DNA of 64,000 nt from the NCBI RefSeq assembly GCF_000931445.1, contig NZ_CP010849.1, positions 992,001 through 1,056,000 on the forward strand. Direction: 5' to 3'. A program made the translations under genes and the position numbers. Below are positions 27,180 through 35,899 of this stretch, piece after piece. The notes beneath the pieces were generated by a model. It did not search any database, was not told where the DNA came from, and was given only the letters and a program-made list of their open reading frames with translations. This stretch comes from Streptomyces cyaneogriseus subsp. noncyanogenus. GTDB lineage: Bacteria; Actinomycetota; Actinomycetes; Streptomycetales; Streptomycetaceae. Positions within the stretch are counted from its first letter, which is position 1. Each line of letters begins with the position of its first letter.

Positions 27180-29018
27180 TCAGCGCAGCAGGGTGTCGAG
27201 GAAGAGGCTGGACAGCACGTGGTGGGGGTCGAGCCGCTCCAGGGTCGCTACGGCCTCGTCCCAGCCCGAGTCGCCCCCGGCGCGCAGGCCGGCGGGGACG
27301 GTGCGGGAGAGGACGTCCGGGTCGGACCACGCGGCGGTGTCGGTGTAGGCCCAGCCCTTGGACCACTCCACCCGGACCGTCGCCCTCTCCCCGTCCAGGG
27401 CGAACAGGAACTGCTCGACCTCCCGGTAGAAGCGGTGCAGGGCGGGTGTGGTCGGCAGGGAGAGGATGTCGATCCACACGGCGGTGTCGGCCTCCGGACG
27501 GTCGGGGCGCGGTCGCAGGGCGGACAGCAGGGGTGGCCGCGCGCCGGGTACGCCGCACACGGACGGGTCCTCCAAACCGGTCACGCGGATCTCCACCTGG
27601 CCGTTGACCGGGTACTCGCCGCGCGCCGCGTACTCGGCGAGCAGTGTGCGGTAGAAGTCGGCGAACCGGCTGACCACCCATTGCAGATCGGCTCGGCGGA
27701 CGAGGACGGCATAGCCGTTGGCCGTCTCGCGCAGCGTGGTGGGCCGTATGTACTCCAGCAGGTTGCGGGAGGCGCCCCACAGGTCCGACCGCAGCCCGCC
27801 GGCCAGCAGGTGGGTGAGGACGTCACCGGTCAGCACGTCCCGCACGAGGCCGTCGGAGAGCAGGACGTCGGTGATGTCGCCGGTCAGCGCCACCTTGGCC
27901 AGCAGGTACTGCACCTGGCCGAAGAGCGGAGCGCTGGCCCAGGCCCCCGAGACCAGGGATCCGGCCAGCCGGGCCACCGGCTCGGGGAGGGAATCGGAGA
28001 ACGGGTAGTTGTACGGCTCGTCGACCGCGCGGGAGCCCAGCGGCCGTCGCGGAGTGACGCTCCAGACCTTCAGCCAGGGCTTGTCGGTGAAGGCGAACCA
28101 GATCGCCTCCGCCCGGCCGGTCAGGTCGACGAAGTGGGCCAGGGTCCGCTTCCCGGCCGCGGTGCCGGGGGCGGCGAACAGTTCGGCGGCGGGGATGTCC
28201 AGGAGGGACTGGCAGCGCAGGTTCTGGTCGGCGCCCACGCGCAGGACGGCCTCGGTGACGAGCGAGCGGCCGAGGTGGACGAGGAGCGCGTCGCAGTCGG
28301 GTTCCGCCCGGCCGACGGTCCGCAGGACGTAGCGGCCCGTGCCCTCGTCCCAGACGACCGCGGTCAGTTCGGTGACCAGGTTGCTCAGCGAGCCGTAGCC
28401 GTGGCCGGGCGGCGGGCTCTCGCCGACGGCGGGGACGGCCGTACCGTGCGCGCCGATGGCGAGCGCGCCGCCGACCGTCAGCTGTCCGGGGGCCGGCGCG
28501 GCGGTGACGCCGTGACCGGCGGCGCCGGCGAACGCGAGCAGGTCCTCCAGGGTGGCCCCGGTCTGGACCCGGACCTCGGCCGAGCCGTCGGCGGCCCGCC
28601 GCTCCAGCGCCATGGCGGTGAGGTGTGCGGTGGTGTCCAGCAGGACGACCTGGGTAGCGGCGGGTGTGCCGTCGGCCACCGTGAGCGGGGCCCAGCCGTG
28701 CCGTTTGCCTTGCGCGCGTACCGTCCAGCCCGCGCCGTGCGCCCAGTTGACGACGTCGAGCACGTCCTGGGGGTGGCGCGGGACGCACGTCCACAACTGG
28801 TCGGTGCGGATTTCGCCGGCCCAGTTCTCGTAGACGCGTCGGTGGATGTCGGGTCCGGCCGGGAAGCCCGGCGGCGTTGGGGGTGCGTCGGCGGCGTACG
28901 CGCCGTCCGGCCGGACCAGTCCGCGCAGCAGCCACACCGCGCCACCCGCGGCGGCCGACGACGCGAGCAGTTCGCGCCGCGACAGCCCGCCTCCGTGAAC
29001 CGAAGAGTCGCCCGCCAT
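27180..29018 (-). CDS. Tat-exported class II cholesterol oxidase-like flavoenzyme
   Basis: 612 aa. The twin-arginine signal LSRRELLASSAAAGGAV implies export of the folded, flavin-loaded enzyme. Residues about 60-260 are the PCMH/VAO FAD domain (WTVRAQGKRHGWAPL, where the His is the candidate covalent flavin anchor; GQLTVGGALAIGAHGT). The rest matches the cholesterol-oxidase substrate-binding domain. Class II enzymes such as that of Brevibacterium sterolicum, also about 610 aa, oxidise cholesterol to cholestenone with hydrogen peroxide release. The gene stands alone, with no steroid-catabolism neighbours. Other VAO-type oxidases are possible, but the length and C-terminal domain support this call. 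The preceding 26925-27179 shows no convincing gene. Confidence 0.8.
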   Translation of the reverse strand: MAGDSSVHGGGLSRRELLASSAAAGGAVWLLRGLVRPDGAYAADAPPTPPGFPAGPDIHRRVYENWAGEIRTDQLWTCVPRHPQDVLDVVNWAHGAGWTVRAQGKRHGWAPLTVADGTPAATQVVLLDTTAHLTAMALERRAADGSAEVRVQTGATLEDLLAFAGAAGHGVTAAPAPGQLTVGGALAIGAHGTAVPAVGESPPPGHGYGSLSNLVTELTAVVWDEGTGRYVLRTVGRAEPDCDALLVHLGRSLVTEAVLRVGADQNLRCQSLLDIPAAELFAAPGTAAGKRTLAHFVDLTGRAEAIWFAFTDKPWLKVWSVTPRRPLGSRAVDEPYNYPFSDSLPEPVARLAGSLVSGAWASAPLFGQVQYLLAKVALTGDITDVLLSDGLVRDVLTGDVLTHLLAGGLRSDLWGASRNLLEYIRPTTLRETANGYAVLVRRADLQWVVSRFADFYRTLLAEYAARGEYPVNGQVEIRVTGLEDPSVCGVPGARPPLLSALRPRPDRPEADTAVWIDILSLPTTPALHRFYREVEQFLFALDGERATVRVEWSKGWAYTDTAAWSDPDVLSRTVPAGLRAGGDSGWDEAVATLERLDPHHVLSSLFLDTLLR

Positions 29019-29183
29019 CCCTGAGACCTCCCCTGTCCCGCCGGACTCGGCCGTGCCGAGCCGGTCGAGTGCACACGCTACCCGGCATCAGGGTTTCGAG
29101 ATCAAGGTGTTCGGCGGTCTCACCACGCGGAACCGCCGCTTCCTGCGAGGCGGCGGTCACCGGCGTCGTGTGCCCGGTTCCGG

Positions 29184-29528
29184 TCAGGGCACGAGGACCA
29201 CGGAGTTGATCGGCGTCATGTCGTACGGCGCGTACTCGCCCGTGCCACGGACCACGCTGGAGCATCGGCCGCCGTTGTACTCGTAGCAGACCTGGAATCC
29301 GGCACCACCGGTCTGGCTGTTGACGATGACGCGGTAACCGGTCACGTTCGACAGGTTGTGGGCGCCGTAGCTGTAGAAGATGTTCTTGCTGAGGATGCTG
29401 CCGTCCGTCTCACGGATGCAGACGGCTCCGGACGGGCAGGCGGTGGCCGCGGTGGCGCTGGGCGCCATGGCGAGCCCGCCGCCCGCGGCCAGGGCCAGCG
29501 CCGCGGTGATCGTCGCGGTCTTGCGCAT
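29184..29528 (-). CDS. Small secreted peptidase-inhibitor (I36)-like protein
   Basis: 114 aa: a Sec signal peptide (about 1-27, ATA cleavage), then an 85-aa mature domain with four cysteines (CPSGAVC, VCYEYNGGRC) that could form two disulfides. This Cys and Gly-Tyr pattern matches the Streptomyces peptidase inhibitor family I36 and the related beta/gamma-crystallin-like secreted proteins. I36 members inhibit metalloproteases; which protease is targeted here is unknown. It is monocistronic. Confidence 0.75.
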   Translation of the reverse strand: MRKTATITAALALAAGGGLAMAPSATAATACPSGAVCIRETDGSILSKNIFYSYGAHNLSNVTGYRVIVNSQTGGAGFQVCYEYNGGRCSSVVRGTGEYAPYDMTPINSVVLVP

Positions 29529-29680
29529 ATTCTTCCCCCTTGGTTCCGCGCCCCGACCGGGGCTCGCCCTCAGGGTCGCGGTGCGGCGCCGGCGCCACCA
29601 ACGTCACTTCAGGCCAATGTCGTGGACCGGGCTGCCCGCCGGCCGCCGAGGTGGTGTCCGACGGCACCGGCGCCCGGCGC

Positions 29681-30454
29681 TCAGCCACCCCGTGCGCCGC
29701 CCTCCGGGTCGCGCCGCTCCACCTCCACGCCGAGCGCGGCCAGCCGGCCGACGATGTGCGCGCCGAGCGATTCCCGGGCGACATCGAGGTGGCGCAGTTC
29801 GGCCTGGGCTCGTGCGACCAGGTTCTCGGGCCACGGGCACCCGGCTTCCACGCACTCGGCCAGAGTGTAGGTCGCGGACGACAGGGCCTCCCCGAGAGTC
29901 GTCACGTCGACCCCGTGATCGTTGCGCGCTACGGCACGGCGGATCGAACCGCGACGTATCAGAAACCGGGCGGAGCGGGCGTGTGCGAACCAGAGGCCGT
30001 CGTGGAGTGCTTCGTCGAACGCCTCGTTGACGGCGTCCCTGGCAGCGTGCCACGCCTCGGAGAACGCCTCGTGGTCGACCGGCCAACCGCGTCTCAGCTC
30101 GCAGAAGGTGTCCAGCAGGAGGAGATGCCATGTGCGCGTGGTGGAGCGCATCCGCAGCGAGCGTTCCGTCGCGGCCGACTGCCGCTCGCGCAACTCGGCA
30201 GCGCGCTCCCGCTCCGCAGCCGCCTGTCGGTCCAGTTCGGCTACCCGTAGCTCGAACTGCTGTTGACGGTGGAGGAGATCCTCCTCACGACGCTGCTGCG
30301 CGCGTTCCCGCTCCTCCTGCCGCAGCAGCGCCTCCCGCCGCTCCGCCGCCTGCCGTCGGTGCAGCAGCAACGGTCCGAGTACCGCTCCCCCCGCACCGAC
30401 GACGGCCCCACCGACTGCCCCGATCAGCGCGTACAGCGCTGCTGCGTCCGCCAT
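29681..30454 (-). CDS. Membrane-anchored coiled-coil protein of unknown function
   Basis: About 257 aa. One N-terminal membrane helix (LYALIGAVGGAVVGAGGAV) is followed by a long Arg/Glu/Gln-rich coiled coil (about 30-105) and a helical C-terminal domain (about 110-255). I do not recognise a catalytic motif. Similar Streptomyces proteins with an N-terminal helix and an E/R-rich coiled coil are annotated hypothetical. The start is uncertain: ATG at 30454 or 30463, neither with a strong ribosome site. It is alone between unrelated genes. Confidence 0.6.
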   Translation of the reverse strand: MADAAALYALIGAVGGAVVGAGGAVLGPLLLHRRQAAERREALLRQEERERAQQRREEDLLHRQQQFELRVAELDRQAAAERERAAELRERQSAATERSLRMRSTTRTWHLLLLDTFCELRRGWPVDHEAFSEAWHAARDAVNEAFDEALHDGLWFAHARSARFLIRRGSIRRAVARNDHGVDVTTLGEALSSATYTLAECVEAGCPWPENLVARAQAELRHLDVARESLGAHIVGRLAALGVEVERRDPEGGARGG

Positions 30455-31148
30455 GGCGCACATTCTGCACGGGGGGCGGTGCCACCGCGGCACGTGCCGG
30501 AGAACGCGACCGTGACGCTCCGCACCCCTGCCGTCACGTCCGGCATCCGACACTCGCCGGGCCGTGTGAGTACTCCTGGGCCCTGGCCCCCGGTTCGGTA
30601 CGGCGCGAGGTGTGCAGACAGGCGCACACCGCCGCGGCGCGGTCAGTCCGCAGCGGTGTGCGCCCGCGGGGCGGCGTCCTGCGTCAGGGGCGCACCGAGG
30701 TCGAGGTCGTCGACGTGGACGGGCTGCCCGGTCCGCATCGACTCGTTTTAGCGGGGCAGCCCGGCCGGGTCCTCTCCTGCGTCGGCGCGTCCGACCACGG
30801 CGTCGTAGTAGTCGACGCGGACGGGGTTGGGGTCGAGCCAGGCGACGATCTCGCCGACGTCGGCGTGGTCGCCGGTGAGCACCGCGACATACATCCCGGC
30901 CCGGTGACCGGTTCCGGCGACGGCGTACCGGCGGCGCGGCCGCCCGGCCGGCGGCAGGGCGAACTCCCCCACCACGCCGGGACCGGCCGGACCACGTAGA
31001 CCGGCGAGACCGTCGGCAGACGGTGCGAGGCCCGCTCCTCGGACGGGTGGGAACCTTCGCGGACACGACCTGAGCCGCACGTGATGACGACCGGCCAGTT
31101 CCGGCCACAATCGACCTGCATGAATGCGCAGGCCAGGAGGAGTCACCC
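30455..31148. other. Gap with a possible decayed gene end
   Basis: No complete gene is evident in these 694 bases. On the minus strand at 30748-30996 one frame reads MYVAVLTGDHADVGEIVAWL and DYYDAVVGRADAGEDPAGL up to a stop. It has plausible coding character but no recognised family and no start. It may be the 3' end of a lost gene. The last 60 bases carry the GGCCAGGAGG ribosome site of the TetR gene. Confidence 0.3.
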
Positions 31149-31769
31149 ATGAGCGAGCAGTTCAAGCGCCGTCCGCCGAGTCAGTGGGGGGAGGGGGCCG
31201 CGTTGAAGGAGGAGATCCTCGGGGCGGCCGCGCGGATGCTGGCGGAGTCGGGGCGGGAGAAGGAGCTGTCGCTGCGGGCGGTCGCGCGCGAGGTCGGCAT
31301 CGCGGCACCCAGCGTCTACCTGCACTTCAAGAGCCGGGCGGATCTGGTGGAGACGCTCAGACGTCGGGCCTACGAGGAGCTGGCCGCGGAGCTCGGCGAG
31401 GCCCGGGGCGCCGCGATCGAAGAGGGGCCCCGCGCCGTGCTGCGAGCGATGGCCCGGCGCTACGTCACGTTCGCGACGGGCAACCGCAGGGCCTACCGGC
31501 TGATGTACAGCGTCGAGTGGGTGGAGGCGCCCCGGGACGACGCGGCCGAGTACCCGGTACGGCTGGTGCACGAGGTGTGGGCGGAAGCCGTTTCGGCGGT
31601 CCCCGGGGGGAACGGACGGCTGGACACCGGGCGCGTCGCCCTGTTCCTGTGGGCGTCCCTGCACGGGATGGTGTCGATGGCCGCGGCCACGCCCTACGTC
31701 GTCGACCAGCAGACTCTGACCGATATGGCCGATCAGCTCATAGAACTCGCCCTGGCCGGAAAGCACTGA
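31149..31769 (+). CDS. TetR-family regulator upstream of a P450 operon
   Basis: 206 aa with AGGAGG before the ATG. Residues about 18-70 form the TetR helix-turn-helix (LKEEILGAAARMLAESG, VGIAAPSVYLHFKSRADLV). The C-terminal part (about 90-200) contains WASLHGMVSM, the TetR_C_13-like region of regulators that sense hydrophobic ligands. It is encoded in the same direction as a P450-ferredoxin pair, with a perfect 15-base palindrome in the 92-base gap. It probably controls the P450 operon from that site. Confidence 0.9.
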   Translation: MSEQFKRRPPSQWGEGAALKEEILGAAARMLAESGREKELSLRAVAREVGIAAPSVYLHFKSRADLVETLRRRAYEELAAELGEARGAAIEEGPRAVLRAMARRYVTFATGNRRAYRLMYSVEWVEAPRDDAAEYPVRLVHEVWAEAVSAVPGGNGRLDTGRVALFLWASLHGMVSMAAATPYVVDQQTLTDMADQLIELALAGKH

Positions 31770-31809
31770 AGAGGAGGGGCAGCCTCCGAACCAATGATTG
31801 CCGCAGGCA

Positions 31810-31824
31810 CCTAACACTGTTAGG
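31810..31824. promoter_or_regulatory. Perfect 15-base palindrome before the P450
   Basis: CCTAACACTGTTAGG (7+1+7) lies 38 bases upstream of the P450 start and 41 bases after the TetR stop. AT-richness and position fit an operator overlapping the P450 promoter, bound by the adjacent TetR protein. Confidence 0.7.
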
Positions 31825-31861
31825 AATGCGGTCACGGCACCCCACCGCTGCGGAGGCAGAC

Positions 31862-33091
31862 ATGCCCGAGACCTTGACGCATTCGTCGGAGGGCCAGGCG
31901 GAATGGCCCATGCCCAGGGCCGCCACATGCCCTTTCGACCCGCCCCCCGCCTTGAAGTCCCTCCAGTCCGAGGCCCCCGTCTCCCGGGTGCGCATCTGGG
32001 ACGGGAGCACACCCTGGCTGATCACCCGCTACGAGCACACGCGCGCCCTGCTCGGGGACCCGCGGATCAGCTCCGACGCCACACGCCCCGGCTTCCCGCG
32101 CACCGCCGGCTCCGCCCAGTCCGACACCAGAGCCCCCCTGTCCTTCATCAACATGGACGACCCGGAACACGCCCGGCTGCGCCGCATGGTGACGGCACCC
32201 TTCGCCATCAAGAGGATCGAGGCGCTGCGGCCCGCCGTCCAGCGCATCGTGGACGACTCGATCGACACCATGCTCGCGGGGCCGAAGCCGGTCGACCTGG
32301 TCGAGGCATTGGCACTGCCGATCCCCAGCCTCGTCATCTGCGAGCTCCTCGGAGTCCCCTACGAGGACCACGACCTGTTCCAGCACAACACCAAGGTGCT
32401 GGTGAAGCTCAGCACGGCGCGTGAAGAGTCCGCTGCCGCGCTCACCGCGCTCACCGACTACCTGGAGCGGCTGCTGACCTCGAAGCTGGAGCGTCCCGGG
32501 AACGATCTGCTGTCCGACATCGCGACCCGGCGGGTGGCCACCGGAGAGCTGACCCAGCGTGAGGCGGCCCGTATGGGGGTTCTGCTGCTGATCGCCGGCC
32601 ACGAGACCACCGCGAACATGATCGCGCTCGGCACCTGCGCACTGCTGCAGAACCCGGACCAGCTCGCCCTCCTCCGCGACGCCCCGGACGCGAAGACGAC
32701 GGCGTCCGCCGTCGAGGAGCTGCTGCGCTACCTGAACATCACCCACAACGGACGGCGCCGTGTCGCCCTGGAGGACATCGAGATCGGCGGTGAGACCATC
32801 CGGGCGGGCGATGGCCTGATCATCGCCGGTGACATCGCCAACCGTGACCCCGACGTCTTCCCCGACCCCGACCGGCTGGACATCACCCGCAACGCACGCC
32901 GGCACGTCGCCTTCGGCTTCGGCGTGCACCAGTGCCTGGGCCAGCCCCTGGCCCGCCTCGAGCTCCAGGTCGTCTACAGCACCCTGTACCGGCGCATCCC
33001 CGCCCTCGCCCTGGCCATCGAGCCCGACCAGGTGCGGTACAAGCACGACGGCGCCGTCTACGGCGTCTACGAACTCCCCGTCACCTGGTGA
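31862..33091 (+). CDS. Cytochrome P450
   Basis: A 409-aa class I bacterial P450. Motifs in order: MDDPEHARLRRMVTAPFAIK (C-helix), LLLIAGHETTANMI (I-helix Thr), EELLRY (ExxR), and FGFGVHQCLGQPLAR (haem-binding Cys). The pattern is that of CYP105/CYP107-like enzymes; the substrate cannot be deduced. The ATG follows a GGAGG site. It heads an operon with a ferredoxin 33 bases downstream, which in turn overlapped a ferredoxin reductase gene that is now broken. It is probably controlled by the upstream TetR. Confidence 0.93.
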   Translation: MPETLTHSSEGQAEWPMPRAATCPFDPPPALKSLQSEAPVSRVRIWDGSTPWLITRYEHTRALLGDPRISSDATRPGFPRTAGSAQSDTRAPLSFINMDDPEHARLRRMVTAPFAIKRIEALRPAVQRIVDDSIDTMLAGPKPVDLVEALALPIPSLVICELLGVPYEDHDLFQHNTKVLVKLSTAREESAAALTALTDYLERLLTSKLERPGNDLLSDIATRRVATGELTQREAARMGVLLLIAGHETTANMIALGTCALLQNPDQLALLRDAPDAKTTASAVEELLRYLNITHNGRRRVALEDIEIGGETIRAGDGLIIAGDIANRDPDVFPDPDRLDITRNARRHVAFGFGVHQCLGQPLARLELQVVYSTLYRRIPALALAIEPDQVRYKHDGAVYGVYELPVTW

Positions 33092-33124
33092 CACCCTTCC
33101 CCCACACACGGAAGCGAGCTCCTC

Positions 33125-33319
33125 ATGCACGTTGAGGTCGACCAGCCCAAGTGCGTCGCGTCCGGCCAGTGCGTCATGCTGGCGCCCGGCGTCTTCGACC
33201 AGGACGACGACGGCATCGTCGAACTGCTCGACGCCGACCCGGCGCCCGAACACCACGACGACGTGCGGGAGTCGGCGGCCGTCTGCCCGGCGGCCGCGAT
33301 CCGCCTGACGGAGAAGTGA
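33125..33319 (+). CDS. Small Fe-S ferredoxin, P450 redox partner
   Basis: 64 aa. PKCVASGQCVMLAPGVFDQ and SAAVCPAAAI provide three cluster cysteines, as in [3Fe-4S] P450 ferredoxins; the acidic DQDDDG stretch is the partner-docking surface. It follows the P450 by 33 bases. Its TGA stop overlaps a GTG start (GTGA), evidence that a reductase gene was once translationally coupled here. It is distinct from the 66-aa ferredoxin at 20264, though of the same type. Confidence 0.92.
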   Translation: MHVEVDQPKCVASGQCVMLAPGVFDQDDDGIVELLDADPAPEHHDDVRESAAVCPAAAIRLTEK

Positions 33320-33559
33320 CCGACGCCCCGCCGCGCCGCGTGGTGGTCGTGGGCGCGCCACCTCCACGGCCACGACGAGGCCCGCACGGTCGGGGGCGAC
33401 CCGGCGCGGGGACGCTTCCTGGTGGCCTACCGCGCGGGCCGGACGCTCGTGGGCGCACCGTCCGTGGGCATGCCCCCGAAAGCACTACGGACGTGGCGGG
33501 ACGCCATCGCCGCCCGCACCGACTGGCAGACGCTCACGGAAGACGCCCTGCCGGCCTGA
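33316..33559 (+). pseudogene. Ferredoxin reductase deleted to its two ends
   Basis: The GTG overlapping the ferredoxin stop starts VTDAPPRRVVVVGA, the N-terminus of an FAD-dependent ferredoxin reductase. After this the frame is lost. In another frame, RLHGHDEARTV, then GRFLVAYRAGRTLVGA and LRTWRDAIAARTDW up to TGA, match the extreme C-terminus of the same enzyme family. About 350 central residues (FAD and NAD domains) are missing. An internal deletion has therefore inactivated the third gene of the P450 operon. Confidence 0.8.
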
Positions 33560-33656
33560 TCCGCACGGTTCGGTTTCCCCGTGCCCGCTGGCGCACCAAG
33601 ACCCCATCCCGGCAGGGTCTCCCGATGCGCCTCGACCGTGCCCCGCACCATTGCCT

Positions 33657-33720
33657 CGGTCCCGGTCCCGGTCCCGGTCCCGGCGGGACGAGCGGTGCGA
33701 CCTCCGTCGCACCGCTCGTC
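33657..33720. terminator. CGGTCC repeats and strong bidirectional terminator
   Basis: Four and a half tandem copies of CGGTCC (33657-33683) precede a perfect 15-bp hairpin (33687-33720: GACGAGCGGTGCGAC, CTCC loop). It lies between the plus-strand P450 operon and the minus-strand rhodanese gene, so it probably terminates both. Confidence 0.75.
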
Positions 33721-33788
33721 GCCGTAGCGGACGACTCGGGCCCGACGCCTTTCCCCTCGGCCCGGGAGCAGGCGCTTGCGAGCCCGGG

Positions 33789-34711
<923 letters not shown>

Positions 34712-34751
34712 GCCGTGGGGCCGCGCGGCGAGCGATCATCCGTCCGACCTG

Positions 34752-35504
34752 TCAGGTGAAGGCGTCGACGAGCATGAAGGCTGCCACGGCGAGGAGCAGG
34801 ACCGCGAAGGTGCGCTGCAGCAGGGTGCCGGTGACCTTGGCGGCCAGGCGCTTGCCGTCCCAGGCCCCCAGGATCGCCGCCCCTGTGAAGGGACCGATCA
34901 CCGCCCAGTCGATGCCGGCGGTGGTGGCGCCGCGGGTGGCAAGGGAGGCCAGCGAGTTCGCCGAGATGACCAGCAGGCTGGTGCCTACGGCGGCCTGCAT
35001 CTCGAACGCCAGCACGGTGACCAGGGCCGGCACGACGAGAAACCCTCCGCCGACGCCGAGCAGACCGGTCAGCGCGCCCAGCCCCGCGCCGGTGCCGACG
35101 GCCCTGGCGGGCCTTGCCCCGCCGGACACCGGGCCGGTGGCAGCGCGGCTGGGGCGCAGCATCGCGACGGCGGCGAGTCCGGCGACGGCCGCGAACGCGG
35201 CGGTCAGTACAGGCTGGGGCAGCCGGGATGCCGCGGCTCCGGCCGCGGCGGCGGGCAGCAGTCCGGCCGCCGCGAACAGGGCGCCGGCTTTCCAGCGGAC
35301 CGTGCCGGTGCGGGCGTGGGCGTACAGGGCGGTGAGCGAGGTGGCCGTGACGATGATCAGGCCGGCGGTGGTGGCGGCGGCCGGGGTGAAGCCGAGCAGG
35401 TAGATCAGCGCGGGCACCGCCAGGACGCTGCCGCCCCCGCCGAGCGCACCGAGCGCGAGGCCGACCAACGCCCCTGCCGTCAGGGCCAAAACCAGGGCAC
35501 TCAC
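34752..35504 (-). CDS. TauE/SafE-family sulfur anion permease
   Basis: 250 aa with about eight membrane helices and the two internal repeats of the family (GALVGLALGALGGGGSVLAVP and GLGALTGLLGVGGGFLVVP). TauE/SafE proteins move sulfite, sulfoacetate or related anions across the cytoplasmic membrane. Its GTG start overlaps the stop of the rhodanese gene by four bases (GTGA), so it is translationally coupled. In this operon, with a persulfide dioxygenase that makes sulfite, sulfite export is the likely job (inference). Confidence 0.88.
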   Translation of the reverse strand: MSALVLALTAGALVGLALGALGGGGSVLAVPALIYLLGFTPAAATTAGLIIVTATSLTALYAHARTGTVRWKAGALFAAAGLLPAAAAGAAASRLPQPVLTAAFAAVAGLAAVAMLRPSRAATGPVSGGARPARAVGTGAGLGALTGLLGVGGGFLVVPALVTVLAFEMQAAVGTSLLVISANSLASLATRGATTAGIDWAVIGPFTGAAILGAWDGKRLAAKVTGTLLQRTFAVLLLAVAAFMLVDAFT

Positions 35505-35860
35505 GCCGTAACACCGCCGCTTCCGCCCCGGCCGGTGACCGGCAGGTCCGCACGCGCCCGGGCGGTCATGCCGCCGGTGACGTCCGTGGCCCGGACCCCG
35601 CGTCGGGCCGGCAGCCTGGCGGCCTGCTGGGAGCGGTGACCGGAGCGGCAGGTCGTGATCACGGGCCTGCCCCGCACGGCCGCCGGGAGCGGCGCCCCTG
35701 CCATCAGACGGGACAGGGGCAGGTGCAGCGCGCCGGGCGCGGGCCCGGCGTTCCACTCCGGTGTCTCGCGGACGTCCGGGAGGACGGCGGTGCCGTCGCC
35801 GGACGGCCGGGCCGGCCGGCGGGTGAGGCGGCCGGGGCCGCGGCGGAGAAGCGGGAACAT
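35501..35860 (-). CDS. Single-domain rhodanese
   Basis: 119 aa, one rhodanese domain: VLPDVRETPEWNAGPAPGAL, then the active-site loop TTCRSGHRSQQAA with the catalytic Cys, ending VTGGM. It transfers sulfane sulfur, here presumably between glutathione- or mycothiol-type persulfides and the dioxygenase encoded 39 bases upstream. Its stop overlaps the TauE/SafE start. The N-terminal about 20 residues are Arg/Pro-rich and the domain is slightly short for the family. Confidence 0.85.
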   Translation of the reverse strand: MFPLLRRGPGRLTRRPARPSGDGTAVLPDVRETPEWNAGPAPGALHLPLSRLMAGAPLPAAVRGRPVITTCRSGHRSQQAARLPARRGVRATDVTGGMTARARADLPVTGRGGSGGVTA

Positions 35861-35899
35861 CGGTCGATCACTTTCGTACGGATGGTGCGGAAGGGCGTG

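Noticed and set aside
33657..33683. CGGTCC tandem repeats as a CRISPR-like or minisatellite locus
   Set aside because: Only four and a half six-base units with no spacers, directly beside a terminator; probably simple slippage.
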